Shown: positions 34,471 to 44,019 of the stretch, one piece after another
Layout: every line of letters begins with the position of its first letter
Position numbering within the stretch: the first letter of the stretch is position 1
Assembly (NCBI RefSeq): GCF_017352155.2
Contig: NZ_CP071462.1
Span: forward strand, 1,426,001 to 1,490,000
Direction of reading: 5' to 3'
DNA from: Haloterrigena alkaliphila
GTDB lineage: Archaea; Halobacteriota; Halobacteria; Halobacteriales; Natrialbaceae
Length of the DNA stretch: 64,000 nt
Position numbers and translations under genes: made by a program
Notes under the pieces: model-generated
Database searches by the model: none
Told to the model about the DNA's origin: nothing
Seen by the model: only the letters and a program-made list of their open reading frames with translations

Positions 34471-36003
34471 TTAGGATTCCCAGAACGCCGGCGTCAGTAA
34501 CACGAGCACGGGAATGATCTCGATGCGGCCGATCCACATCATGACGATCATCACGGTGCGCGTGGTGGTCGGGAAGCCGGCGTAGTTGTCCATCGGGCCG
34601 GCCATCCCGAAGGCGGGGCCGATGTTCAGAAAGATCGAGGCGGAGGCGCTGAGGGCCTCGAACTCGCTGACGTCGGGGTCGGCGAAGCGGACCGCGTCCA
34701 CGACGACGAAGACGGTCAGCAGGGCGAAGATGCTGATCGCCAGCATGAGATACGAGAAGATGTCGCTGATCGTCTCCTCGTCGACGACGTCGTCGCCCAG
34801 CCGAACGGGGCGGACCGCCTGCGGGTGGATCGTGGTGAAGAAGGAGCGCCGGAACGCCTTGAACGCCACGAGCCAGCGCAGCGTCTTGATCGAGCAGGTC
34901 GTCGAGCCGGCCATGCCGCCGATGAACATACACAGGAACAGCAACTGGGTCGCGGCGGCCGACCAGTAGTTGAAGTCCGTCGACGCGTAGCCGGTCGTCG
35001 TCAGCATCGAGACCACGTTGAACAGGCCGTGTCGGATCGTCGCCTCGAGGCCCGCTTCGATCGACGGATCGATCCAGAGGATCGCCGCGACGAGCGCGCC
35101 GATTCCCGCGAGCAGGCCGATGTAGAACCGGAACTCCTCGGACTCGAGGGGGCGGCGAAACTCCCCCTGGGTGAGCGCGTACAGGAGAACGAAGTTGGTC
35201 GCGCCGAGGATCATGAAGGGGATGACGGCCCACTGGACGGCCGGCGCGAACGCGCCGACGCTCTCGCCTTCCGGCGAGAAGCCGGCCGTCGCGACGCTCG
35301 TCAGGGCGTGGGAGACGGCGTTGAAGAGAGTCATGTTCGGGGCCGCGCCGAGCAGGTGGAGCGCGTAGAAGGTCGCCGCGGCCAGCGCCGTGAGGCCGAC
35401 GTACAGCCCCCAGATGAGCCGGGCGGTCTCGCCGATCCGAGGACGAAGTTTCTGGACGCTCTTCGTCTGCGTCTCGGTTTCCATCAGCTGTGCGCCCCCG
35501 ACCAGCAGGTTCGAGAGGAGGCCGATGGCGACGATCAGGATACCCAGTCCGCCGAGCCACTGGAGGAGCTGCCGCCAGAGGAGGATCGCACGGGACTGGT
35601 TCTCGAAGTCCCAGCCGCTCATCACCGTCGCACCGGTGGTCGTGAGCCCGCTCATGCTCTCGAAGGTCGCGTTGACGACGCCGTCGACCGAGAGGGCGAA
35701 CGCGGATGCCGAAGGCGCGCCGACGCCGACGAGGACGAACGGCACCGTCCCGACGAGGGCGACGGTCAGCCACGTCAGCGAGACCATCAGAAACGCCTCC
35801 CGCTGCTCGAGCGTCGGCTCGTCGCGCAGTCCCTCGAGGGCGAGGCCGACGGCGACCGTCGTGACGATCGCCGCGACGAACGGGATCGGATCCTCGCCGT
35901 CCAGCAACGCCAGTGCGAGCGGGGCGGCGAGCGGGACGGTGAGCCACTTCAGGACGGTCCCGGTGAGGCTACAACTCGAGCGCCAGTCGACACGAATCTG
36001 CAT
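34471..36003 (-). CDS. trkH: TrkH-type potassium uptake protein
   Basis: A 510-residue potassium-translocating subunit. The four-fold pore motif is visible: SGLTTTGATVM near residue 120, SVATAGFSP near 240, LTTTGYAS and the last loop with NIGPAFG. About ten helices are present, as in TrkH/KtrB. Potassium uptake is central to the salt-in strategy of haloarchaea. No trkA (NAD-binding gating subunit) is adjacent, so it must be encoded elsewhere. Confidence 0.93.
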   Translation of the reverse strand: MQIRVDWRSSCSLTGTVLKWLTVPLAAPLALALLDGEDPIPFVAAIVTTVAVGLALEGLRDEPTLEQREAFLMVSLTWLTVALVGTVPFVLVGVGAPSASAFALSVDGVVNATFESMSGLTTTGATVMSGWDFENQSRAILLWRQLLQWLGGLGILIVAIGLLSNLLVGGAQLMETETQTKSVQKLRPRIGETARLIWGLYVGLTALAAATFYALHLLGAAPNMTLFNAVSHALTSVATAGFSPEGESVGAFAPAVQWAVIPFMILGATNFVLLYALTQGEFRRPLESEEFRFYIGLLAGIGALVAAILWIDPSIEAGLEATIRHGLFNVVSMLTTTGYASTDFNYWSAAATQLLFLCMFIGGMAGSTTCSIKTLRWLVAFKAFRRSFFTTIHPQAVRPVRLGDDVVDEETISDIFSYLMLAISIFALLTVFVVVDAVRFADPDVSEFEALSASASIFLNIGPAFGMAGPMDNYAGFPTTTRTVMIVMMWIGRIEIIPVLVLLTPAFWES

Positions 36004-36171
36004 CGCGTGATCACAGGTGCCACAGCGAGGGCATTAGTTCGTCCGATTCGAGACCCAGTGGCGTCCGGTCGAACGCGACCGCCGGTCGCCGGCCTCGGCT
36101 GTCGGTATCGTGATCGCGCGTCGGCGTCGTCCCTGCTCGAGTCGGGTCGGCGGGTTACTCGGCCCGAGGGC

Positions 36172-36441
36172 TCACTGGTTGTGGCCGTGGCCGAGGTAGA
36201 GGGCGAAGACGTTGACCGCGAGCAGGGCGATGAACGTGAGAGTGACCTGCGGATCGCCCAGTCCCTGCGTGAGGAGGGGGAGGTGCACGAATGGAAGGGC
36301 GATCGCGATCCAGAAGGAGAGGAACTGTGCGGGTGCTTTGACTGAGCGAGCGAGCTGGCGGGCGCGCTGCTCGTGCTGACGGTCCGGTTCAGGGCCTGAC
36401 GGACCGAGCGATTCGTTCGAGAGCGGGGAGGGGCTGGACAT
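36172..36441 (-). CDS. small two-helix membrane protein
   Basis: An 89-residue protein. A charged N-terminal third (DRQHEQRARQLARSVKA) is followed by two helices (FLSFWIAIALPFVHLPLLTQ and LTFIALLAVNVFALYLG) and a His-rich end, GHGHNQ. A TATA-like ATTATATGATG lies about 50 bases upstream on its strand. It is 168 bases downstream of the trkH start on the same strand. The function is unknown. Confidence 0.72.
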   Translation of the reverse strand: MSSPSPLSNESLGPSGPEPDRQHEQRARQLARSVKAPAQFLSFWIAIALPFVHLPLLTQGLGDPQVTLTFIALLAVNVFALYLGHGHNQ

Positions 36442-36786
36442 CGATTCGGTTCACCTCTTCGTACAGACGACATTCAGCCTACTCATCATATAATGGGCCG
36501 AATCTTGGCGTGGTTTCGCTTCGTTTCACTCCGATAATGGTTCCGAAACGACCATTCGAAACGGGACGAAAAACGTTTAGACATTTTATGGGCGTATCTA
36601 TGGCGTTTATCGGGCCTGTCCGTCGGCGCGGTCGAAATCGCGGTTGCACGTCCGTCCCGATCGCGACACGCGAGCGAACCCGGTCTAAATACCGCGCGGA
36701 GCGGCCCGTCAGTGCGACGCGCGCGAGTCGCTCCCGGCGAGCGGGCGAGCGCAACCCCCTTGTACCGGCGGTCCAATCGGTGTGAC
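36442..36786. other. 345-base gap upstream of hisB
   Basis: The left part (36480-36600) is AT-rich and holds the promoter of the 36172 gene (CATTATATG region). TCTAAATACC near 36684-36693 is a possible hisB promoter, which would give a leader of about 70 bases. Open frames here look random. Confidence 0.4.
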
Positions 36787-37377
36787 ATGAGCGAGCGAAC
36801 GGCGACCGTGACGCGCGAGACGGCCGAGACGTCGATCGAGTGCGCGCTCGAGATCGACGGCGACGGCGAGGTCGACGTCGACACCGGGATCGGTTTCTTC
36901 GACCACATGCTGGCGTCGTTCGCCAAACACGGGCTGTTCGACCTGCGCGTCGAGTGCGACGGCGACCTCGAGATCGACGATCACCACACCGTCGAGGACG
37001 TGGCGATCGTCCTCGGCGAGGCGTTCGACGAGGCGCTGGGTGACCGGGCCGGCATCGTTCGCTACGCCGACCGAAAGGTCCCCCTCGACGAGGCCGTCGT
37101 CGGCGCCGTCGTCGACGTGAGCGGCCGTCCACGCTTTTACTTCGACGGGACGTTCTCGCAGGCCGAGATCGGCGACTTCACGAGCGACATGGCCCGCCAC
37201 TTCGGCGAGTCGCTGGCGATGAACGCCGGGCTGACCGTCCACCTCGAGGTCGTCGCCGGCGAGAACGCCCACCACGAGGTCGAGGCGCTGTTCAAGGCGC
37301 TCGCGCGGACGCTCGACGACGCGACGCGACGCGACGAGCGGCGATCGGGGACGCCGAGCACGAAAGGGACCCTCTGA
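36787..37377 (+). CDS. hisB: imidazoleglycerol-phosphate dehydratase
   Basis: HisB dehydrates imidazoleglycerol phosphate, the sixth step of histidine synthesis. The 196-residue protein is the stand-alone dehydratase, without the phosphatase domain of enterobacterial HisB. The two manganese-binding motifs are DHHTVED near residue 62 and [12 protein letters not shown] near residue 160. FFDHML near residue 38 is also family-typical. It converges with the 37387 gene, nine bases away. Confidence 0.95.
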   Translation: MSERTATVTRETAETSIECALEIDGDGEVDVDTGIGFFDHMLASFAKHGLFDLRVECDGDLEIDDHHTVEDVAIVLGEAFDEALGDRAGIVRYADRKVPLDEAVVGAVVDVSGRPRFYFDGTFSQAEIGDFTSDMARHFGESLAMNAGLTVHLEVVAGENAHHEVEALFKALARTLDDATRRDERRSGTPSTKGTL

Positions 37378-37386
37378 CGCTCCGGT

Positions 37387-38103
37387 CTACGGGCGGCGCA
37401 GTTTGCCCTGCTTCTCCACGAACTCGCCGTTTTCGACCGCGTGATCGACGATCGCGTCGACCTCGTCGGCCTCGAGGTCGTAGGCGCCGGCGGCCAGGTT
37501 CTCGACGGCGCTGCGTTTCATGGGGAACTCGCGGTTTCGCAGCAGTCGGAGTACCTTACCGTACCCGTTCGGCGGCCGGGTCGCGTCTCCGCTCCCCGAG
37601 TCGTCGTTCGTCTCGTCGGTTGCACTCTCATCGAAGTCGATCGCCTCGTCGTCGGCCTGCGTGGCCGCGGCCGTCTCCGATTCGTCGGATTCGTTTCGTT
37701 CGAAGGAGATTCCGTCCTCGAGGACCGAGTCGGACGGTGATTCGTCGTCAGCGCCGTCGGTATCGCTGGCGCTGTCGGTGATGCCGGCGTCGGCGTCCGA
37801 GACGGTCGCGTTCGGGCTCGAGGTCCGCGAGCGCTTCCGGGTGGACTCGTCCGCGGACGCGACGACAGCCCCGCTCTCGCCGGCGGTTTCGCCGCCGCCG
37901 CTCTCGTCGCCCGAGCGGTCGCCGACGTCGACGCCGGCTCGGGCGAGCAGCGGTTCGAGGAGGGTCTCGAGTCGGTCCTTGCAGTCGTTACAGCAGACGA
38001 CGCGACGCTGTTCGGCCTCGGTCGGCTCGAGTTCGGGCGGGACGACGGCGAAGGTACCGACGGCGTCGGCCCCACAGAAGTCACAGCTCCGGAGTTCGCG
38101 CAT
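37387..38103 (-). CDS. zinc-finger / winged-helix type protein
   Basis: A 238-residue protein in three parts. The N-terminus has a zinc site made of CDFC and CCNDC. The middle (about residues 60-170) is an acidic Ser/Asp/Glu/Thr-rich disordered linker. The C-terminus (about 175-238) is helical (YGKVLRLLRNREFPMKRSAVE, then EADEVDAIVDHAVENGEFV) and resembles a winged-helix domain. A regulator or nucleic-acid binder is likely but not proven. The ATG at 38101-38103 was chosen because it precedes the Cys motif. Confidence 0.78.
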   Translation of the reverse strand: MRELRSCDFCGADAVGTFAVVPPELEPTEAEQRRVVCCNDCKDRLETLLEPLLARAGVDVGDRSGDESGGGETAGESGAVVASADESTRKRSRTSSPNATVSDADAGITDSASDTDGADDESPSDSVLEDGISFERNESDESETAAATQADDEAIDFDESATDETNDDSGSGDATRPPNGYGKVLRLLRNREFPMKRSAVENLAAGAYDLEADEVDAIVDHAVENGEFVEKQGKLRRP

Positions 38104-38209
38104 GCGTAGACGGTACTGACTGGATCGCCAAAAATCGTCCGTCAGACGCGGATCGCGTCTCGGCCACGATCGGCAGCGATCACCGGACATTATACCTCGC
38201 CCCTCGTAT

Positions 38210-38725
38210 ATGCGGGAACGAATGTTCGACGAGATCATGGAGAAGTTCGAGGGCTCGCCGAGTCAGCAGGCGGTCATTCGCCTGTTACTGGAGCGGGGGT
38301 TCTCGGTCAACGACGACGGCCGCGTCGTCTCGGGCGGGATCGAGATCCCGAACACCGGCATCGCCCGCGAGATCGGCGTCGATCGGCGCGTGGTCGACTC
38401 GACGACCGACGTCATTCTCGACGACCCGGAACTGCGTCGCATCTTCCAGAACATCTCGCAGGTGCCGAGCCTGATGGATCTGGCGCCGGTGCTCGATCTG
38501 ACGGTGCTGTCGGTCGCGGTCCACGACGCCGAACAGGAGGGGATCGTCGCGCAGGTCACGGGCACCCTCGCCGAGAACGGCATCTCGATTCGCCAGACGA
38601 TCAGCGAGGACCCCGAGTTCACCGACGAGCCGATGCTCTACCTGATCACCGACCAGGACCTGCCGGGCGCGGTGATCACCGAGATCCGCGACCTCGAGTT
38701 CGTCCGGAAGATCGAACTCCAGTGA
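38210..38725 (+). CDS. HTH plus ACT-type amino-acid-binding protein
   Basis: A 171-residue protein with an N-terminal helix-turn-helix-like half (SPSQQAVIRLLLERGFSVN; GIAREIGVDRRVVDSTTDVI) and a C-terminal ACT domain (VLSVAVHDAEQEGIVAQVTG; NGISIRQTISEDP). This is the make-up of a small ligand-sensing transcription regulator. The ATG at 38222 (MFDEIMEKFEG) could also be the start. Amino-acid sensing near his genes would make sense but is only suggested by position. It is divergent from the zinc-finger gene. Confidence 0.85.
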   Translation: MRERMFDEIMEKFEGSPSQQAVIRLLLERGFSVNDDGRVVSGGIEIPNTGIAREIGVDRRVVDSTTDVILDDPELRRIFQNISQVPSLMDLAPVLDLTVLSVAVHDAEQEGIVAQVTGTLAENGISIRQTISEDPEFTDEPMLYLITDQDLPGAVITEIRDLEFVRKIELQ

Positions 38726-38734
38726 GCGCCGGCG

Positions 38735-39151
38735 TCAGTCGTCGGTCTCGGGCTCGGCGGCGTCCACCGAGTCCGCGAACTCCTCGAGCACCGACTCGAG
38801 TGCGCTCGTGAGTTCCTCGAAGCGCTCCATCGACATGTCGTCCGTCGTCACCCAGACGCCGTGGGGGCCGCGGATCACCCGCGAGAGGTAGCCGTTCTCG
38901 AACATCCGGATGGTCGCCTCGTAGTCGCCCAGCTGGGTGTTGCGGTACGCCGACTGGGAGCGAAAGCCCAGCCGCTCGTGATCGGCGAACCCGATCAGAT
39001 CGGCGGTCTGCTCTAAGTCCGATCGGAGGTAGAGCTGTTCGACATCGTCCGCCGTGAAGTACGTGATGCTCCGCAGTTCGTCGCCGACCGTCGTCCGGCA
39101 GAGGCTTCGCAGTTCGTCCGCGAGCGTCGGATCGATGGCATCGCCGTCCAT
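38735..39151 (-). CDS. conserved haloarchaeal protein, unknown function
   Basis: A 138-residue acidic protein starting MDGDAIDPTLADELRSL. It has an alpha/beta pattern (SITYFTADDVEQLYLRSD; VIRGPHGVWVTTDDM) and an acidic C-terminus, and resembles haloarchaeal proteins without known function. The frame is open to 39226, but the upstream 25 residues (Pro-rich) are unlike the rest. It converges with the ACT-protein gene, nine bases apart. Confidence 0.8.
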   Translation of the reverse strand: MDGDAIDPTLADELRSLCRTTVGDELRSITYFTADDVEQLYLRSDLEQTADLIGFADHERLGFRSQSAYRNTQLGDYEATIRMFENGYLSRVIRGPHGVWVTTDDMSMERFEELTSALESVLEEFADSVDAAEPETDD

Positions 39152-39348
39152 GCCCGGTGTCTCCACACCGGGGACCAAGAGCGTAGGGGGTTTCAGCGGG
39201 CTGACTCCATTCGGATTCCGTGACATACCAATATCACTGGAGATCGCTTCCCGAACGGTCCCGAACGATCCCGTTCGACGGACTGCGCGTGCCGGCTTCC
39301 CGACGGACCGACGCGCTCTTTTCGCCCGCGCTCGAGTCGTCGAGTATC

Positions 39349-39984
39349 GTGAGCGGGACCTACCGGACCGTCGCGGCGCCGGCCTCCGCCGAGTTCGTCG
39401 TTCAAGGGTCGGAGTTCGTCGGCCACGTTCGCCCCGTCGAGTCCGTCTCGGCCGCCGAGGCGTTCGTCGACGCGGTCGCCGAGGAGTACGCCGACGCGAC
39501 CCACAACGTGCCGGCCTACCGCGTGCGAACGGGCGGTGGCGACGGTGGGGGCGACGATGGGACTGGCGGTCACTTCCTCCGGGAGTACTCGAGCGACGAC
39601 GGCGAACCGTCCGGCTCCGCGGGAAAGCCGGCGCTGAACGTCCTCACCCAGCAGGACCTCGAGAACTGCGCGGTCGTCGTCACGCGCTACTACGGCGGGA
39701 CGAACCTCGGCGTCGGCGGCCTCGTCCGGGCGTACTCGCGCGCGGTGAAAGACGCCGTCGAGGCGGCCGGCATCGTCGAGGAGCGACCCCACGAGCGCGT
39801 CTCGGTCACCGTCGACTACGACGATTCGGGGACGGTACGGGGCATCCTCGAGAGCGAGGGCTACGAGTTCGAAGCGGACTACCAAGCCGAGGTTTCCTTC
39901 GCCGTTCGGGTGCCCCTTGAGGAGGCCGGCGCGTTTCGGGATCGACTGCGGAGCGCGACGAGCGGCCGGGTCGACCTCGGGTAA
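39349..39984 (+). CDS. IMPACT/YigZ-family protein
   Basis: A 211-residue member of the UPF0029/IMPACT family. The signature is VVVTRYYGGTNLGVGGLVRAY near its middle; the N-terminal strand SEFVGHVRPVESVSAAEAF and the C-terminal ferredoxin-like domain are both complete. IMPACT relatives bind ribosome-associated factors in eukaryotes; the archaeal role is unknown. The GTG at 39349 fits the conserved N-terminus. The 43 codons before it in the open frame are Ser/Arg-rich and unconserved. A Gly/Asp loop (GGGDGGGDDGTGG) is inserted near residue 65. Confidence 0.85.
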   Translation: MSGTYRTVAAPASAEFVVQGSEFVGHVRPVESVSAAEAFVDAVAEEYADATHNVPAYRVRTGGGDGGGDDGTGGHFLREYSSDDGEPSGSAGKPALNVLTQQDLENCAVVVTRYYGGTNLGVGGLVRAYSRAVKDAVEAAGIVEERPHERVSVTVDYDDSGTVRGILESEGYEFEADYQAEVSFAVRVPLEEAGAFRDRLRSATSGRVDLG

Positions 39985-40150
39985 CTGCATTCCGGCCGCC
40001 GTCCTCGAGCGCGGCTCCGCCGGTCGAGTTTCGCACAGCCGTACTCGAGGAACGGCCAGCCAGTGGCGAAATCCTCACGGCGTTGGGAACGGGCTGCCGG
40101 GGCCGCCGGAGTCGACGTCTAGCGGGTGCGGCGCCCTGCCGCGGTACCGA

Positions 40151-40158
40151 GGTATTTG
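40151..40158 (+). promoter_or_regulatory. TATA-like box of S9 peptidase
   Basis: GGTATTTG lies about 27 bases before the ATG at 40182 in GC-rich surroundings, fitting a leaderless promoter. Confidence 0.4.
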
Positions 40159-40181
40159 GTCCAGCGGATGCGACGTCGGAT

Positions 40182-42371
40182 ATGAACCGGATCGAGGCGG
40201 CCGACTACCGCGAAATCGTTCACACCGAGGAACCGCGGATCTCCCCGAACGACGAGCGCGTGGCGTTCGTCCGCCGGACGCCCGCGGACGACGAGTCGTA
40301 TACGGCGTCGATCTTCGTCGTGCCGGTCGGCGGCGACGAGACGACGCAGTTCACCGCCAGCGACGGCGTCGACAGTCAGCCCCGCTGGAGTCCCGACGGC
40401 GACCGACTCGCGTTCGTCAGTACCCGCGGCGACGGCGACCGGCAGCAGGTCTGGCTCGTCCCGACCGACGGCGGCGAAGCGCGCCGACTCACGGCCGTCG
40501 TCGGCGGCGTCGACGACCTCGAGTGGAGTCCGGATGGCTCCCGACTGCTGTTCACCCAGCGCGTCACCCCCGCGGACTGCGAGGCGGGTCGGGACCGTGC
40601 GGTCGATTCCGACTACGAACACGAGGACCCCGATCCGCGGGTGATCGACCGGATGAGCTACCGCGCCGGAACCGAGTACGCCGACGGTCGGCGGCGCCAC
40701 GTCTACCTCCTCGAGGTCGATGAAGCGCTCTCTGTGTCGCCGGAAGACGATCCCGCAGGCGATGCGATCACCCGGCTCACCGGCGACGGGCCGGCCGACG
40801 CAGCGGTCGACTACGTCTCCCCCACGTGGGGCGACGACGAGACGATCTACTACGCGGCCAAGGCCGCGGCGGCGGGCGAGGAACCCGACGACACGCTGAC
40901 GTACGATCTGTACGAACACGACGTGGAGAGCGAGGCGCAACGCGCCTCGGACCAGCGAGCGGGGAGCGAAGCGACCCGTGAGAGCGGCGATATCGAGGCG
41001 TTCACTCGGACGACGGGCTGGCTCGAGTCCGGCTCGATCGACGCCACCGACGACGGCCGGGTCGCCTTCGAGTGGACGCCCGAGGAGCGGCCCTCGATGC
41101 GCCAGACCGAAATTCGGGTCCACGACCGCGAGACGGGCGCGGAACGGACGCCGACGGAGGCGCTCGATCGGACCGTCGGCCACCGCTGTGGGTTCCAGTG
41201 GGCGCCCGACGGCGAGACGCTGTACTTCACGACGCCGGACGAGGGCTCGCGAGCGTGCTGGTCGGTCCCGAGCGATGCGAGCGCCGAGCCGACGCGAGTA
41301 CTCGGCGACGGTGCGACGATTTCGGACTTCGACGTCGGCGAGAACGCCGTCGCCGCCGTCTACAGCGAGTGGGACCACCCCGGCGACGTCTTCGTCACCA
41401 CGCGGGGGGGCAACGAGGAGCATCGGCTGACGCGGGTCAACGGCGACTACCTCGCCGATCGGCCGGTCCGCCAGCCCGAGGAGGTGTGGTTCGAAAGCGA
41501 CGGCAAATCAATTCAGGGCTGGCTCCTCACGCCACCGGAGTTCGACGCCGACGCCGCGTCCGACGAGTCGTACCCGCTCGTCGTCGAGATTCACGGCGGT
41601 CCCCACGCCCACTGGACGACCGCCGGGACGATGTGGCACGAGTTCCAGACGCTGGCGGCGCGGGGGTACGTCGTCTTCTGGTGCAACCCGCGCGGGTCGA
41701 CGGGCTACGGCGAGGACCACGCGACGGCCATCGAGCGCGACTGGGGCGCAGTCACCCTGACCGACGTCCTCGCGGGCGTCGAGACGGTCTGCGAGCGCGA
41801 CTACGTGGACGACGACGAGGTGTTCGTTACCGGCGGCAGCTTCGGCGGGTTCATGACCGCCTGGGCGGTCACCCAGAGCGACCGCTTCGAGGCGGCCGTC
41901 TCCCAGCGCGGCGTCTACGACCTCACCGGCTTCTACGGCTCGACGGACGCGTTCAAACTGATCGAGGGCGACTTCGACGCGACGCCGTGGGAGGAACCCG
42001 CGTTCTTCTGGGACCAATCGCCCGCGGCACACGTCGCCGACGTCGACACGCCGACGCTCGTGATGCACTCGGATCGGGACTACCGCACGCCCGCGAACAC
42101 GGCGGAACTGTTCTACCTCGGGCTCAAGAAACACGGCGTCGACACGCGACTGGTCAGGTATCCGCGGGAGGGCCACGAACTCTCCCGCTCGGGCGAACCC
42201 GCCCACGTCGTCGACCGCCTCGAGCGCATCGCCCGCTGGTTCGACGGCTACTCGGCCCATCGCGAGGCACCGCCGGCGCTCGAGCGCGACCCCGACGGGG
42301 GGCTCTCGAGCGCCGGCGGCGAGACGAACGGCGGTGAGAGACGCGACGGCGACGACGCTCGAGCGGAGTAA
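40182..42371 (+). CDS. S9-family prolyl oligopeptidase-type peptidase
   Basis: A 729-residue serine peptidase of the acylaminoacyl-peptidase/prolyl-oligopeptidase clan, which degrades peptides. A beta-propeller (about 20-440, with repeats such as SQPRWSPDGDRLAFVSTR) covers a C-terminal alpha/beta hydrolase. The triad is Ser553 in GGSFGG, Asp633 in HSDRDYRTP and His665 in EGHEL. There is no signal peptide, so it is cytoplasmic. A perfect palindrome (40931-40949) inside the propeller encodes part of a charged, low-complexity segment SEAQRASDQRAGSEATRES that breaks the propeller pattern. Confidence 0.93.
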   Translation: MNRIEAADYREIVHTEEPRISPNDERVAFVRRTPADDESYTASIFVVPVGGDETTQFTASDGVDSQPRWSPDGDRLAFVSTRGDGDRQQVWLVPTDGGEARRLTAVVGGVDDLEWSPDGSRLLFTQRVTPADCEAGRDRAVDSDYEHEDPDPRVIDRMSYRAGTEYADGRRRHVYLLEVDEALSVSPEDDPAGDAITRLTGDGPADAAVDYVSPTWGDDETIYYAAKAAAAGEEPDDTLTYDLYEHDVESEAQRASDQRAGSEATRESGDIEAFTRTTGWLESGSIDATDDGRVAFEWTPEERPSMRQTEIRVHDRETGAERTPTEALDRTVGHRCGFQWAPDGETLYFTTPDEGSRACWSVPSDASAEPTRVLGDGATISDFDVGENAVAAVYSEWDHPGDVFVTTRGGNEEHRLTRVNGDYLADRPVRQPEEVWFESDGKSIQGWLLTPPEFDADAASDESYPLVVEIHGGPHAHWTTAGTMWHEFQTLAARGYVVFWCNPRGSTGYGEDHATAIERDWGAVTLTDVLAGVETVCERDYVDDDEVFVTGGSFGGFMTAWAVTQSDRFEAAVSQRGVYDLTGFYGSTDAFKLIEGDFDATPWEEPAFFWDQSPAAHVADVDTPTLVMHSDRDYRTPANTAELFYLGLKKHGVDTRLVRYPREGHELSRSGEPAHVVDRLERIARWFDGYSAHREAPPALERDPDGGLSSAGGETNGGERRDGDDARAE

Positions 42372-42475
42372 TCCTCGCAACGGGGGACAGTTTCGACTCG
42401 GTCTCGACCGGAAACGAAGGGGTTCGGTCGGCTGCAGGGATCACTCCTACGGGCGTCCCGCCCGTCCGATCGCGC

Positions 42476-42676
42476 ATGGATAGAAACGTCGGCGGATTCG
42501 ACCGCACGCTGCGCGTCGTCCTCGGAATAGTGCTGTTGCTCGTCGGCTACCGGAACCGGGATCGGACGGCCGGCACGCTCGCCTTCGTCGCCGGCAGCGA
42601 CATCGTCGCGACGGCGGTCATCCAGCGCTGTCCGGTCAACGCCCTCTTCGGAATCGACACGTGCGCCGCTGAGTGA
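42476..42676 (+). CDS. DUF2892 (YgaP-type) membrane protein
   Basis: A 66-residue protein with the family hallmarks NVGGFDRTLRVVLGIVLLLV at the N-terminus and CPVNALFGIDTC at the C-terminus. Two hydrophobic segments lie between them. In bacteria the same domain anchors the YgaP sulfurtransferase in the membrane; here it stands alone. The paired cysteines could take part in sulfur chemistry, but this is untested. Confidence 0.9.
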   Translation: MDRNVGGFDRTLRVVLGIVLLLVGYRNRDRTAGTLAFVAGSDIVATAVIQRCPVNALFGIDTCAAE

Positions 42677-42799
42677 GGGTCCCTTCGACTCGAGCGAAAA
42701 GGGGCCTCCTCGAGACGAGAGCGAACCCGTCCGCTCGACTCGAGCGGGAACGCGAACTGACTGCGACTGCGGCTGCGACTCGAAACGAGGGCGGTCGCG

Positions 42800-43177
42800 C
42801 TACTCGTCGGCGTCGTAGGGAACGGCGTCGTCGCTGGCCGGCGGCGCGCCGATGGCGACCACTTCGACCGCGCTTTCTGCGTCGTCGGGGTTGTACGCGC
42901 GGTGAGCCGACTCGGGTTGCGCGGCGAACATATCGCCCGCCGGAACCTCGAACTCGCCCTCGGGCGTCTCGACGTGCAGGGTCCCCGAGAGCACGACGAA
43001 CGCCTCCTCCTGTTGCTCGTGGTAGTGGTAGGCCAGCGGCAGTTGCTCGCCGGGTTCGGCGCGAAACCGGTTGATCGCGACGTTCTCGAGGCCGGCCGCG
43101 TCGCTCAGTCGGCGCAGGTCGCAGGGGCGGTCCTCGACTGCCTCGAGTTCGTCGGGATCGACGACGGTGTACTCCAT
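42800..43177 (-). CDS. cupin-domain protein
   Basis: A 125-residue single cupin. Motif 1 is YHYHEQQEEAFVVLSGTLHV, with two His and a Glu for metal, and motif 2 is GDMFAAQPESAHRAYN. It could be a small sugar/acid-binding enzyme or sensor. The ATG at 43175-43177 gives the conserved opening MEYTVVDPDELEAV; the long frame upstream lies antisense to other sequence. It is 56 bases downstream of upp on the same strand. Confidence 0.9.
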   Translation of the reverse strand: MEYTVVDPDELEAVEDRPCDLRRLSDAAGLENVAINRFRAEPGEQLPLAYHYHEQQEEAFVVLSGTLHVETPEGEFEVPAGDMFAAQPESAHRAYNPDDAESAVEVVAIGAPPASDDAVPYDADE

Positions 43178-43233
43178 AGGAGTCGATTGCCGTTCGGCCA
43201 CAAAAAGTCGACGGCAGCGGTACGGTGGCGCGG

Positions 43234-43911
43234 TCAGGTCGTGCGGAACGCCCGGTCGCCGGCGTCGCCCAGTCCGGGGACGATGAAGCCGTCCTCGTCG
43301 AGGCGGTCGTCGATCGAGACCGTCAGCAGGTCGGCCTCGGGGCACGCCTCGCCGACCCGGAGCAGCCCCTCGGGGGCCGAGACCGCCGAGAGGACGATCA
43401 GGTTCTCCGGCTCCGGCGAGTTCTCGACGACGTGCTCGAGGACGGTACACATCGTGCTCCCGGTCGCGAGCATCGGGTCCGCGACGATCACGGTGTCCTC
43501 CTCGGTGATCTCGGGGAGTTTCACGTAGTCGACGGTGATGGGGAACGAGCCGTCGTCCTCCCGGCCGGCCTCCTCGTTGCGACTCGCGCTGATGACGCCC
43601 TGTCGCGCACGCGGGAAGGCCTTCAGCAGTCCCTCGACGAACGGCGTCGCCGCGCGCAGGACGTTGATGATCACGACGTCGTCGAGGCCGCGCACCCGCT
43701 CGCCCATCGTGGTCTCCAGCGGCGTCTCGATCTCGACGTACTCGGTCTCCATCCGGCCGTCGATGATCTCGTAGCCGCAGATCCGACCCAGCTTGACCAG
43801 TCCCTTCCGAAAGCTGACCTGCTCGGTTTCGACGTCGCGGATCCGGCTCAGCGTGTCCTTCGCCAGTGCGTGGGTGACGAGATGGGCGTTGTCCCGGTCT
43901 TCGATCGTCAT
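43234..43911 (-). CDS. upp: uracil phosphoribosyltransferase
   Basis: Upp salvages uracil to UMP using PRPP. The 225-residue enzyme has the PRPP loop [12 protein letters not shown], the uracil-recognition end [14 protein letters not shown] and the conserved [14 protein letters not shown]. Length and motifs are those of archaeal Upp. The cupin gene follows it on the same strand. Confidence 0.95.
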   Translation of the reverse strand: MTIEDRDNAHLVTHALAKDTLSRIRDVETEQVSFRKGLVKLGRICGYEIIDGRMETEYVEIETPLETTMGERVRGLDDVVIINVLRAATPFVEGLLKAFPRARQGVISASRNEEAGREDDGSFPITVDYVKLPEITEEDTVIVADPMLATGSTMCTVLEHVVENSPEPENLIVLSAVSAPEGLLRVGEACPEADLLTVSIDDRLDEDGFIVPGLGDAGDRAFRTT

Positions 43912-44019
43912 ACCCGTACTGGCTGTCCCGGATAGTTCACGTTATCGATCAGCCGCGACCGTGACGGGGGTGGGTCGCCGTTCCGGCGGCGAACCGGTGA
44001 TCGCCATCCGGCGGCGGGC

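Noticed and set aside
36510-36785. 91-codon frame upstream of hisB
   Set aside because: It is Arg/Ser-rich without hydrophobic core or motif, and it covers promoter-like AT-rich DNA.
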